IMG/VR virus record: IMGVR_UViG_3300009149_000054
Coordinates: 1 to 48,225 of that record
Strand: one strand, 5' to 3'
Length of the DNA stretch: 48,225 nucleotides
Source: a virus
Position 1 is the stretch's first letter. Every line of letters starts with the position of its first letter. The notes under the pieces are model-generated. The model saw only the letters and a list, made by a program, of their open reading frames with translations, had not been told where the DNA came from and did no database searches. The position numbers and the translations under genes are program-made. Shown in pieces: positions 28,957 through 36,282 of this stretch.

Positions 28957-30153
28957 TCATTCATCTGTGTCAATGAGTTCGTCTAGTATGACGTCGCTCT
29001 CGTCGCTCTCGTCGTCGTTTACGTTATCTTTTATATCTTTGGATTCATCCGATGGTTTCATTGGCGGCTCGTTCGACGGCTTGATCGCTGCATAGACAGC
29101 ATCAGTAACAGCAGAACGTAGATCATCATCTTTCCTAAGCTTGGCATATGCTGCTTCTTTGCCGTTCGCTATCTTTTTTCTGCCGAAATAATAATTACTA
29201 CCCTTAATCGTGATGATATCAAGCTCTTTTGCTGCCGGTACCAAGGTATCAGTTACGTCAATACCGTAAATCCTATCTGGATCTTGATACTTACTACCGA
29301 AATAAATCGAAAAAGTTGCACTCCTAAACGGTGGTGATACCTTACTTTTTACAATCTTCGCGGAAGCCTCGGCACCTATCGACCTTTCCTTGTGTTTGCC
29401 TGTTCCTTTTATGAGACCTTTTCTGCGTATCTCAATCCTAATAGATGAATAGAACTTCAGAGCCCTGCCGCCAGGAGTTGATTCTGGTTTTTTAAAACCC
29501 GCCGTAAAGCCACCAATAACATCCCGAAGTTGATTGATAAAGACTATAGCAGTATTAGTCTTCAACGCCTTACCGGCAAGCCTGCGCATTGCTTTAGACA
29601 TCAGACGTGCCTGAGCACCAATATTATAATCTTCAACCTCACCTTCAAGCTCTTCTTTTGGAACGAGTGCAGCAACAGAATCAATGACAATGAGATCTAT
29701 GATGCTATGACTAATCATGATATCAATCATCTTAATGGCATCGTCACCACTGTCTGGTTGCGACAAAAGAAGTTTGGTAATATCGACGCCTTGATGTTCA
29801 GCCCACGTAAGGTCGAGCGCGTGCTCAGCATCAATAAACGCAACGATACCGCCTTTCCGCTGGCAGCTAGCTATTGTTTTTAGGCTGAACGTTGTCTTGC
29901 CGCTCGACTCATTACCGTACACCTCAATTATCCTACCTCTAGGCAAACCGCCTACACCAAGCGCAAGATCGACGTTTGCCATACCTGTCGGCACAACACC
30001 GACGTCCACAAAAATACCACTGCCATACTGGACCGAACCAGTACCAAACTCTCTCTCGAGTTCCGCTATAGCAGCATCTAGTGGATCAAGTTCCGGATTT
30101 TCTTGATCCTCTTTCCTTCTCTTCGCCCTTTTTACTGATTTTTTTTCTGCCAT
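28957..30153 (-). CDS. recA: RecA recombinase (bacterial type)
   Basis: 398 codons. Walker A GNESSGKT at 80-87; IVAFIDAEHALD; Walker B LIVIDSVAALVPKEELEGE; loop L1 near YNIGAQARLMSKAMR; loop L2 AIVFINQLRDVIGG then PGGRALKFYSSIRIEIRR; C-terminal domain with GIDVTDTLVPAAKELDII. These are full bacterial RecA features rather than UvsX. The protein forms ssDNA filaments for strand exchange and recombination-dependent replication. The last 40 residues are acidic, as in RecA. The N-terminal extension of about 30 basic residues is unusual. The recA start lies inside the preceding ORF (68-base overlap). Confidence 0.96.
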   Translation of the reverse strand: MAEKKSVKRAKRRKEDQENPELDPLDAAIAELEREFGTGSVQYGSGIFVDVGVVPTGMANVDLALGVGGLPRGRIIEVYGNESSGKTTFSLKTIASCQRKGGIVAFIDAEHALDLTWAEHQGVDITKLLLSQPDSGDDAIKMIDIMISHSIIDLIVIDSVAALVPKEELEGEVEDYNIGAQARLMSKAMRRLAGKALKTNTAIVFINQLRDVIGGFTAGFKKPESTPGGRALKFYSSIRIEIRRKGLIKGTGKHKERSIGAEASAKIVKSKVSPPFRSATFSIYFGSKYQDPDRIYGIDVTDTLVPAAKELDIITIKGSNYYFGRKKIANGKEAAYAKLRKDDDLRSAVTDAVYAAIKPSNEPPMKPSDESKDIKDNVNDDESDESDVILDELIDTDE

Positions 30154-30418
30154 CGATCATACTCCTAAGTTGACCAAGAACATTGTCGGAACTGTAACTG
30201 CTAACTTTTTTAATATCGTTCAATGGAATACGTATAAGAGCACTCTCTTTAGCTATTAATGCTTGCCCGTCAACCAAACCGACAACGCTCCAGATACCAT
30301 GCGGGCTAGGAGCGTGCCCAGGCTTGTCCGATAAATAACTAACCCTCCGTGTAGTAAGTAACTCTACTTGGTCAAACTGCCTGATAATAGGGGCATTTCT
30401 ATCTTCGGTATCGCTCAT
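30086..30418 (-). CDS. Hypothetical small protein overlapping recA
   Basis: 110 codons from ATG 30418 (the longer frame starts at a TTG). Strand-rich core (FDQVELLTTRRVSYL, GIWSVVGLVDGQALIA, ALIRIPLNDIKKVSSY) suggests a small barrel, followed by a very basic tail (GRKKISKKGEEKERGSRKSG). It overlaps recA by 68 bases in another frame, a long overlap that argues for coupled translation. It is the first gene of the leftward replication operon. Function not recognised. Confidence 0.62.
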   Translation of the reverse strand: MSDTEDRNAPIIRQFDQVELLTTRRVSYLSDKPGHAPSPHGIWSVVGLVDGQALIAKESALIRIPLNDIKKVSSYSSDNVLGQLRSMIDGRKKISKKGEEKERGSRKSGT

Positions 30419-30453
30419 GGTCAATCAAAAATTATTGTAAGGAGGCCGACAAA

Positions 30454-30894
30454 ATGAAAAAAGGCGAAAAACTACTCACCGAAGCCGTTGACACATACCT
30501 CAGACACTCCATAGAACTCGGCATTCCTGATCTGCCAAAGGACTACAAAAAGGACGAGGAGCACTCATTCCAATACCTACATGAGCAAATCAATACGATG
30601 TTCGAAGCGAAAACCGTCGACTTAACGCACTTCGACGGCGTCAACGCCGCATTCAAAAAGGTCCACAACTATAAATATATTACAGATCCAGCATTCCTTA
30701 TAGCAGTAGAAAAGGAAATGTCAGCCCAAGGAATACCCAAGGAAGATCAGTCGAAAGCCCTCAACGCCATACCGGCCATCGTTGAGAAGATCTCTAAAGA
30801 GGACAAGGAATGGGCAGAACAAGATGCTGGATTCCATCCAAATCTCGATGAAATTATCAAGGTCAGTCAACCAGGGATGGTAAAAGAAAGTTGA
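30454..30894 (+). CDS. Hypothetical protein, plus strand
   Basis: 146 codons with a strong AGGAGG seven bases before ATG 30454. Entirely soluble and helical (KLLTEAVDTYLRHSIELGI, HEQINTMFEAKTVDL, AFLIAVEKEMSAQGI). Lys/Glu-rich. It starts 35 bp from the divergent minus-strand gene at 30418, so a divergent promoter lies between. No family recognised. Confidence 0.75.
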   Translation: MKKGEKLLTEAVDTYLRHSIELGIPDLPKDYKKDEEHSFQYLHEQINTMFEAKTVDLTHFDGVNAAFKKVHNYKYITDPAFLIAVEKEMSAQGIPKEDQSKALNAIPAIVEKISKEDKEWAEQDAGFHPNLDEIIKVSQPGMVKES

Positions 30895-30903
30895 GAATTT
30901 CAT

Positions 30904-31128
30904 ATGAAATTGCGACTTTTAATCGAAGACGATCTACTAACTGCTATCCAGAGATCCGTTGGTAAATCTTATGGGCTGCGGCCACGAGTACACGCCCAAA
31001 CTCCATATAGCTCAGCACGTGGCCTAGATATGGCGTCGAGATCAGCCGGAACGACAATACAACCAATGGGCGTGCCGAATAAGCCACGGCATAGGCGGTT
31101 CTTCTCGATCACGCCACCGGGCGTCTAA
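30904..31128 (+). CDS. Hypothetical small basic protein
   Basis: 74 codons, nine bases after the preceding stop. MKLRLLIEDDLLTAIQRSVG begins a short helix; the rest is Arg/Pro/Ser-rich and probably disordered (PRHRRFFSITPPGV). The ribosome site is weak. It overlaps the convergent gene by four bases. Coding status is moderate, supported by coupling and lack of an alternative on the other strand. Confidence 0.5.
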   Translation: MKLRLLIEDDLLTAIQRSVGKSYGLRPRVHAQTPYSSARGLDMASRSAGTTIQPMGVPNKPRHRRFFSITPPGV

Positions 31129-31901
31129 GCAGTACCAAACATACCAGAGCCCTTACATCTTGGACACTTAATTATTTCGTGTTTAGTTTTCTTAATCACA
31201 CCACTACCCTTACACATCGTACATTCATGATGTGCATATCCAGTAGCAAAACTGTGTACATTTGCGCCATCTTTATCGGTTGAACCAGCATTGTCCTTAA
31301 ATCTTCGTTGCAACTCGGCGTCAGAACCGCCTTTCGTAAGTGAAATTCGCGTAGTTCCAAGACCATCCTGCCTGATTTCTGGAATAGCTACTGCTTGACC
31401 TGCTCTTCCCTCAGCCAACCCCATTCTGACCCTGCCATCACGTGCTCCTTCTGGCAACTTAGATTCTAAGATATTCTCCGGCACATATGCAGCATGTGAT
31501 TCTGCTGAATAACCACCACCAAGATTGCCACCAACACCTTGAACACGATTTTGCATCACATTGTCTACAACAGACGTTGGTAGAACATCGTCACCTTCGA
31601 GTGTTGGTACGCTGAAATGCGGTTTTTGTGATTGCTTTGGTTGGTCTTTCTGCGTTGCGGTCACCAGACCTGATTTGCTTGGCATTGATATATCAAGGCC
31701 GAGCGCTTTGGCTTGTACAATTATTGCGTCGATTTGCCTCTTTTTCTCGTCATATAATTCCTTGGCATGACGAGGAGTCATGTCGTCAGCATGCTCATCA
31801 CATATTTTAACAGTAACCTTTTTATCATCGACAACCAGGTTCAACTCTGTATTTAAATTGTCAGAAGAACCACAAACGATACAAGCGTCTAAATTTATCA
31901 T
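31125..31901 (-). CDS. Zinc-finger protein with DnaJ-type CxxCxGxG-like motifs
   Basis: 258 codons from ATG 31901, chosen because GGGAG is correctly spaced; the upstream extension to 32114 is hydrophobic antisense of the divergent gene. The N-terminus has CIVCGSSDNL and VTVKICDEHADD. The C-terminus has CTMCKGSGVIKK and CPRCKGSGMFG, the paired CxxCxGxG repeats of DnaJ-type zinc domains. The middle 130 residues are Gly/Gln-rich and probably flexible. Such domains bind unfolded protein or RNA; the role here is unknown. Confidence 0.75.
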   Translation of the reverse strand: MINLDACIVCGSSDNLNTELNLVVDDKKVTVKICDEHADDMTPRHAKELYDEKKRQIDAIIVQAKALGLDISMPSKSGLVTATQKDQPKQSQKPHFSVPTLEGDDVLPTSVVDNVMQNRVQGVGGNLGGGYSAESHAAYVPENILESKLPEGARDGRVRMGLAEGRAGQAVAIPEIRQDGLGTTRISLTKGGSDAELQRRFKDNAGSTDKDGANVHSFATGYAHHECTMCKGSGVIKKTKHEIIKCPRCKGSGMFGTA

Positions 31902-31913
31902 TAAAGGGCTCCC

Positions 31914-32372
31914 ATGGCCAAAATGACAATCATCGACGTTGATCTCAGCAAAAACATTGGTGAGATCATATCGGACGACGTCAGAGAACTTACACAACAA
32001 AACAAAGACGAAATCCAGAAAGCCATCGACGAAAAGAAAGAAGTTGTAGAACGCAAACAAGCACGCAACCAACAAGAGCAAAACAAAATAGATGCCCTGG
32101 AAACAGCATACCAATTACTACTAATAGGGCATAAAGAAAACAAGCCGATATCAATAGATAGTCTGTTAGAAGCAGTACATCCAATCATCACGAATAACTC
32201 CGCCCTAATAGCAAGACTGAAAAATTATCTGCGAAAACAAAAAGGCAACGAGTACATTATCTCAAGACGCAAACTTGGCGGGAAGCCAGTTTACGAACTC
32301 AACCCATACAATACTCGAGAAAGTAACGAGCAAATTTTACCGCCAGAAAAAAGGAATTGTTGCCGCACATAA
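31914..32372 (+). CDS. Hypothetical coiled-coil / winged-helix-like protein
   Basis: 152 codons starting 13 bp from the divergent minus-strand start. Residues 25-60 are a charged coiled coil (QNKDEIQKAIDEKKEVVERK, QARNQQEQNK). The C-terminal part (ISIDSLLEAVHP, then IARLKNYLRKQKGNEYIISR) resembles a small winged-helix unit ending in 'G.P.Y.L', so DNA binding is possible. The last 36 bases overlap the convergent gene at 32337. Function unknown. Confidence 0.65.
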   Translation: MAKMTIIDVDLSKNIGEIISDDVRELTQQNKDEIQKAIDEKKEVVERKQARNQQEQNKIDALETAYQLLLIGHKENKPISIDSLLEAVHPIITNNSALIARLKNYLRKQKGNEYIISRRKLGGKPVYELNPYNTRESNEQILPPEKRNCCRT

Positions 32373-32801
32373 AGCAGCAACAGACATAATCATAGTCCCA
32401 ATAAATGCGATGATCCCAACCACTAAATGGGTTTTGCCTATCATCTTACCTTCAGCAATTCTGTCATGATCGCCGATGTGTTCCTTGAGACCAACATTTA
32501 ATCCCTCAATGGTCTCCCCAATTGCTGCGAACTGCATGCTAATTTGAGCAACCTGAGTGACTAATGGTGCCTGCCCGTTCCCATGAATGACTGTCTTCTT
32601 AATCTCCGATATCTGTTTACCTATATGGCGACACTGTATGTCGAGAGCAATTATGTGCTCGCCATTATGCTGCATAGTTCCGCGCATATTACTAATTTCA
32701 CAGTTCATTCTCTCGACCTGATTGGTCAATGCATCAAGCGCACCGGCCAAACGACCGAGATCCTGCTCGTGTAATCTGTCGTTTTCATTTTCATTACCCA
32801 T
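32337..32801 (-). CDS. Coiled-coil protein with C-terminal membrane anchor (XhlA-like)
   Basis: 154 codons from ATG 32801 (MGNENENDRLHEQD), with a GGAG upstream; the extension to 32909 overlaps the neighbouring gene. Residues 10-115 are a long amphipathic helix region (GRLAGALDALTNQVERMNCE, QISMQFAAIGETIEGLN). Residues 128-152 are one membrane helix (LVVGIIAFIGTMIMSVAALC). A coiled coil plus C-terminal anchor is the plan of XhlA-type hemolysin/lysis helper proteins, which could place it in host lysis; this is a guess from topology. It overlaps the membrane-protein gene upstream by eight bases. Confidence 0.65.
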   Translation of the reverse strand: MGNENENDRLHEQDLGRLAGALDALTNQVERMNCEISNMRGTMQHNGEHIIALDIQCRHIGKQISEIKKTVIHGNGQAPLVTQVAQISMQFAAIGETIEGLNVGLKEHIGDHDRIAEGKMIGKTHLVVGIIAFIGTMIMSVAALCAATIPFFWR

Positions 32802-33576
32802 TGAAGGCACTCCACCTACCTTTAATTTCTTGGCAAACACTACGTACGTTAGCAAGTTCCTGTAATGACGCTCCCTTTGATTCCATAAGCTTAACGTAGC
32901 CGTTGCCATTCATGTGTTTTGCAGCAAATTCTTCACAGACACACGCAAGAGCAAGTGTGCTATATTCAGCCAGTTTAATCACGTGTGCTAAAAAGAACGC
33001 CGGGTCCAACGCATGTTTAGATCCAACAGCAAAAACAACATGAGAGAACATACCAAGCAATAAGAATATTTTAAATGATCCGGGCATCTGCACACAAGCA
33101 GACGGAATAAACAAAAAACAGAGAAATAAAATAAACCACGTTATAGCCAAACTGCCGTCTATTGGTCTTACGAGATAACTATCTAGATTGATTGCCTCAC
33201 ATTTGACATAGAACGAACACCATATTAGAAAGACAGTTAGGCACATCACAACAGTCGGTATCCAAAACTTCGCGTTCTTCGGTATCCGATGCCACGCACC
33301 GAACATGGCACCCGCAAGCAACGTGGCTAGTAATATACGATTGAGTACTCCAAACCATGTCGCCCAATATTCACATAAAGATGGTTCGGCCAACGCACCA
33401 GTCGCCTGAATAAAATCGCCTACTCCAACAGCCATAAATGCCCAAAACCATACAATATTAAACGCAGACTTGATCTCCTTATATCGCGTGTAAGCATAAT
33501 AAGCTATTAAGAAGGCCAGAAGCGAGTTTAAATATTCCATTCCTGAATGGATAGTATTCAATACTTCATAGTCCAT
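32794..33576 (-). CDS. Polytopic membrane protein (about seven helices)
   Basis: 260 codons from ATG 33576, where GGAG is nine bases upstream; an ATG two codons earlier is too close to that site. About seven hydrophobic segments: LLAFLIAYYAYT, NIVWFWAFMAVGVGDF, ILLATLLAGAMFGAW, WIPTVVMCLTVFLIWCSFYV, LAITWFILFLCFLFI, FKIFLLLGMFSHVVFA and a last weak one. The layout recalls sensor-type 7-helix membrane domains, but no catalytic or receiver part follows. Function unknown. Confidence 0.68.
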   Translation of the reverse strand: MDYEVLNTIHSGMEYLNSLLAFLIAYYAYTRYKEIKSAFNIVWFWAFMAVGVGDFIQATGALAEPSLCEYWATWFGVLNRILLATLLAGAMFGAWHRIPKNAKFWIPTVVMCLTVFLIWCSFYVKCEAINLDSYLVRPIDGSLAITWFILFLCFLFIPSACVQMPGSFKIFLLLGMFSHVVFAVGSKHALDPAFFLAHVIKLAEYSTLALACVCEEFAAKHMNGNGYVKLMESKGASLQELANVRSVCQEIKGRWSAFNG

Positions 33577-33621
33577 GCGCATAACTCCAGATGCTTATAT
33601 TTATCTTTGAGTATCTGGGAA

Positions 33622-34386
33622 TTATTCCGGGTTCTTCTCTTGGAACCTACTCCGGAACTTCTTGATAAGATTGCATAGGGTTGCTATCTGGCTCTGAAAA
33701 GCTGCGCGCGTACCGGCATGATTTATATTGAGCGGAGACGGATGATAGACAGCAAAAACTTTGACACCATAAATACTGCTATTAGATAGTTTCTTCAGCC
33801 CTTCTGAGTACACAACACCTGGGCAAAGAGCACCAAACGAAACAGCCCCAAGTGTAACGACAAAGTGCGGCCTGATAAGATTTATTTCCATTTGCAAAAA
33901 CGGACTACACCGCTGCACATGCTTGTAATCTGGCTTTGCGTTACCAGGAGTCCAACATTTTACAATATTGGTAATATAGAAATCCGCGCGCGACATTCCA
34001 TGTTTTGCAATCTCGTTGTCGAAATTCTTACCAGCCGCACCAATAAATGGTTTTCGGTACTCCAACTCGTTCCAGCCTGGGTTTTGCCCAACAACCACCA
34101 CCCTAACTGGATTCATGTTACTGAGAACGTGAGGGTCGCGACACACATCGTTCCTACACGCTTCCTTACGACCCAACTCACACATCGTACAGGCTTGACA
34201 CACTAGACTAAGTTGCCTCAGCATCCTCATCCGTCTGTCATAATTGCTTTCACCCATTTCTACGTCCCACAGAGTAATAACTTCTCGTTTAAAAATAGAC
34301 TGCGGTTCTAAACTGTCCGTAGACCAATCAAATTCATCAATACATGGTTTAGCAAACCGCGCGTATTTTTCTTGTAAATGGGGCAT
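33622..34386 (-). CDS. Uracil-DNA glycosylase, family 4-like
   Basis: 254 codons. Fe-S ligands: CQACTMCELGRKE (two Cys of the cluster) and the later VQRCSPF Cys. Motif 1 VVVVGQNPGWNELEYRKPFIGAAGK ('GE.PG..ED..G.PFVG.AG') is present in a varied form as GQNPGWNE and PFIGAAGK; YITNIVKCWTPGNAKP matches 'Y.tN.vKc.pp.NR.P'; motif 2 AVYHPSPLN matches 'tyHPs.ll'. It removes uracil from DNA at the start of base excision repair. A 90-residue N-terminal extension is unrecognised. The start lies 15 bp from a divergent gene. Confidence 0.86.
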   Translation of the reverse strand: MPHLQEKYARFAKPCIDEFDWSTDSLEPQSIFKREVITLWDVEMGESNYDRRMRMLRQLSLVCQACTMCELGRKEACRNDVCRDPHVLSNMNPVRVVVVGQNPGWNELEYRKPFIGAAGKNFDNEIAKHGMSRADFYITNIVKCWTPGNAKPDYKHVQRCSPFLQMEINLIRPHFVVTLGAVSFGALCPGVVYSEGLKKLSNSSIYGVKVFAVYHPSPLNINHAGTRAAFQSQIATLCNLIKKFRSRFQEKNPE

Positions 34387-34391
34387 TAGTA

Positions 34392-34415
34392 AATAACAAT
34401 ATGTTATTAAATAAC
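34392..34415. promoter_or_regulatory. Alternating GTTATT half-sites in a divergent intergenic region
   Basis: AATAAC, GTTATT and AATAAC occur in a row (spacers 5 and 1), forming two overlapping perfect palindromes over the start of the plus-strand gene at 34401 and next to the divergent UDG start. It could be an operator for both genes; AT-richness makes chance possible. Confidence 0.35.
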
Positions 34416-34961
34416 AAAACAGGCATCAGATGTGATAGATGCAATTCAGCACACCAAAATGATTTCGTATATTACTCATACGATATGTACATCATAGAGG
34501 TGCGTAGCAATATAATACCACAATTCCGTAAACAAAGCAAGCCTGCATTTTCACTTGACATTTGCCAAACGTGCATGGACGACATTGGTGAAGTCGTTAA
34601 AAAGACACATAAACCACCAAAAATGATACCAGGTCGCAAATGTCCGAAAGGCATTTACTGCGATTTATCTGGCGAGAACTTGAAAGACAACTACAACTTC
34701 ATCTGGTGCCCAATCAGTAGAGTTCAAGTACAACTAACTGGAAGATCAATCACATGTAAATCGTGCGGGCATGACAACACAGACGAGTCAAAGCCGTGCG
34801 AAAAGTGCGGCCATACGGAACTGCAGCAACAGGCAGATATGGCAATCGACGATCAATTTTTAGAATTGTGGATCTCAGAAAAGACCTATAAGAAATTGCG
34901 CAACAGAGCCATAGAACTTCGAACAACGGAGGCAGCAGAATGGTCAATGAAGCCAGAGTAA
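34401..34961 (+). CDS. Multi-zinc-finger protein
   Basis: 186 codons. Three cysteine sets: CDRCNSAHQN with a later CQTCMDDIG; CPKGIYCDLS with WCPIS; and CKSCGHDN with CEKCGHTE, the last a clear zinc ribbon. The remainder is hydrophilic. It overlaps the next gene (start inside its last codons), and together with that gene and the flavoprotein-like gene forms a short plus-strand operon. No ribosome site is visible, so it may be leaderless. Probably binds nucleic acid; family not recognised. Confidence 0.72.
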   Translation: MLLNNKTGIRCDRCNSAHQNDFVYYSYDMYIIEVRSNIIPQFRKQSKPAFSLDICQTCMDDIGEVVKKTHKPPKMIPGRKCPKGIYCDLSGENLKDNYNFIWCPISRVQVQLTGRSITCKSCGHDNTDESKPCEKCGHTELQQQADMAIDDQFLELWISEKTYKKLRNRAIELRTTEAAEWSMKPE

Positions 34962-35374
34962 ACATCAAATCTGACCAAGACACCACACAATACGACCTGA
35001 TTGAGGTATTCATATCAGATGCTAGTGGAAAACCAGACCAAGAACACAAGGTACACGCTAGGCCGTACGAGTTCTTCGGCGACCAAGCAGCCAGGTACAG
35101 TTCTACATGCCCACATTGCGGGCAGGGAATGTTCTTTGGTGCAGAAGAAGTCGTGACCAAGCACGGCCACAATTTCGTTGGGTGCAAAGAATGCGGAATT
35201 GGGCAAAGCAGCGACGAGATACCGATGTTTGAAGATCCGTTTATGAATCCGATCCAGGAAGGAAAAATAGATGAGCAAAAACTAGACCCAGATCTCGTCG
35301 ACACACTATCAGGCCTGGAAGACGACGGCAGAAGCGTTGCCGACAGAATGGCGGATAAAGAATGCGAGGAGTAA
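34940..35374 (+). CDS. Zinc-ribbon protein
   Basis: 144 codons with GGAGG eight bases before the ATG, inside the preceding gene. A CPHCGQGMFFG / CKECGIGQ pair at about residues 57-85 forms a zinc ribbon. The C-terminal 50 residues are acidic (LSGLEDDGRSVADRM, DKECEE). The stop overlaps the next start by 13 bases. Function unknown, but coupling to a flavoprotein-like gene suggests joint action. Confidence 0.72.
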   Translation: MVNEARVNIKSDQDTTQYDLIEVFISDASGKPDQEHKVHARPYEFFGDQAARYSSTCPHCGQGMFFGAEEVVTKHGHNFVGCKECGIGQSSDEIPMFEDPFMNPIQEGKIDEQKLDPDLVDTLSGLEDDGRSVADRMADKECEE

Positions 35375-36282
35375 TCTTTGGTAGTGGATTGGTCGGGCTC
35401 ATCGCCAAAAAAATGCTTGGTGACAACTGGACTGTCATACCTTTCAGTAGGTCACGTTTCTTCAGCTTTCGTCCCGCACTGAATGATAACTTCCTGATCC
35501 ATGATGAGAGAACAGATGACTTCGTTGGCCACTTGGGCGGGAAATTAAGCTTTATCTATAAAGTCCTCTATTCGCTCAATGGAGGACTGTTCGAGTATCA
35601 AAACACGCTCAGCGATACGTGGTTAGCAAAAGTCTTCGGTACCGACATACCGCCACACTCGGACGCCTATCTTTCACAACGCAAAAACTTCTTTGTATAT
35701 GACTTGAAGCTAAACGCACTATACGAGTCTCTTCAAAAAGAATATTTAGGGTACCTTATTGACCAAAGCAAAATGGGGAAAGTCACAGAGATAGGCGACC
35801 ATTATGCAATGGTCGGCAATCAAAGAATCGAATTCGACAAGGCAGTAAGCACAATACCACTCAATTTATTGTGCCAACTATCAAAACAGAACAGATGTCA
35901 GTTGCCGTCACAACAGATTTGGTACTTCCATATCGAAACCAAAGACCTCGACTTCGAGGGTGCTAATCAGGTTCTTGTTGTGGACCCTGAGTTCGACTTC
36001 TTCAAGGTAGCAAATATCGCCAATAATAGATATCTGTTTTATTGCAAGTCAGATATTCAGATGCCTGGTGCCTACTTCATGCAGTTTATGCGGAAATTCG
36101 ATTTGCTAGATGGTACCACAATAGAAAGCGCGATACCGAAAGGACCTACCCCAAAACTAGATGCCTTCGAAAAAATGGGCATCTACTGTGTCGGTAACAA
36201 CGCACAATGGGATTGGTGCATGGACATCAGTAGCTGCATCCTTAGGCTTCTAAAAATAAAGCCTAACCTAGTCAGCGTCTAG
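35362..36282 (+). CDS. FAD-binding oxidoreductase-like protein (amine oxidase / UDP-galactopyranose mutase-like)
   Basis: 306 codons. The N-terminal VIFGSGLVGLIAKKML is a GxGxxG Rossmann dinucleotide-binding loop. The C-terminal GIYCVGNNAQWDWCMDISSCI resembles the second flavin contact ('vGR.a.W.y..mdd.i') found in amine-oxidase and UDP-galactopyranose mutase families. Intermediate strands (FDKAVSTIPLNLLCQL, with the 'D.vi.tiPl..l' pattern) also fit. It could act on a nucleotide sugar, in line with the glycosylation genes, or on another substrate. The last 15 bases overlap the convergent replicase gene. Confidence 0.66.
   Translation: MRGVIFGSGLVGLIAKKMLGDNWTVIPFSRSRFFSFRPALNDNFLIHDERTDDFVGHLGGKLSFIYKVLYSLNGGLFEYQNTLSDTWLAKVFGTDIPPHSDAYLSQRKNFFVYDLKLNALYESLQKEYLGYLIDQSKMGKVTEIGDHYAMVGNQRIEFDKAVSTIPLNLLCQLSKQNRCQLPSQQIWYFHIETKDLDFEGANQVLVVDPEFDFFKVANIANNRYLFYCKSDIQMPGAYFMQFMRKFDLLDGTTIESAIPKGPTPKLDAFEKMGIYCVGNNAQWDWCMDISSCILRLLKIKPNLVSV

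Noticed and set aside
31901-32191. Hydrophobic minus-strand ORFs across 31901-32191
   Set aside because: Antisense of the Lys/Glu/Gln-rich coiled-coil gene at 31914; the DnaJ-zinc-like gene starts at 31901.
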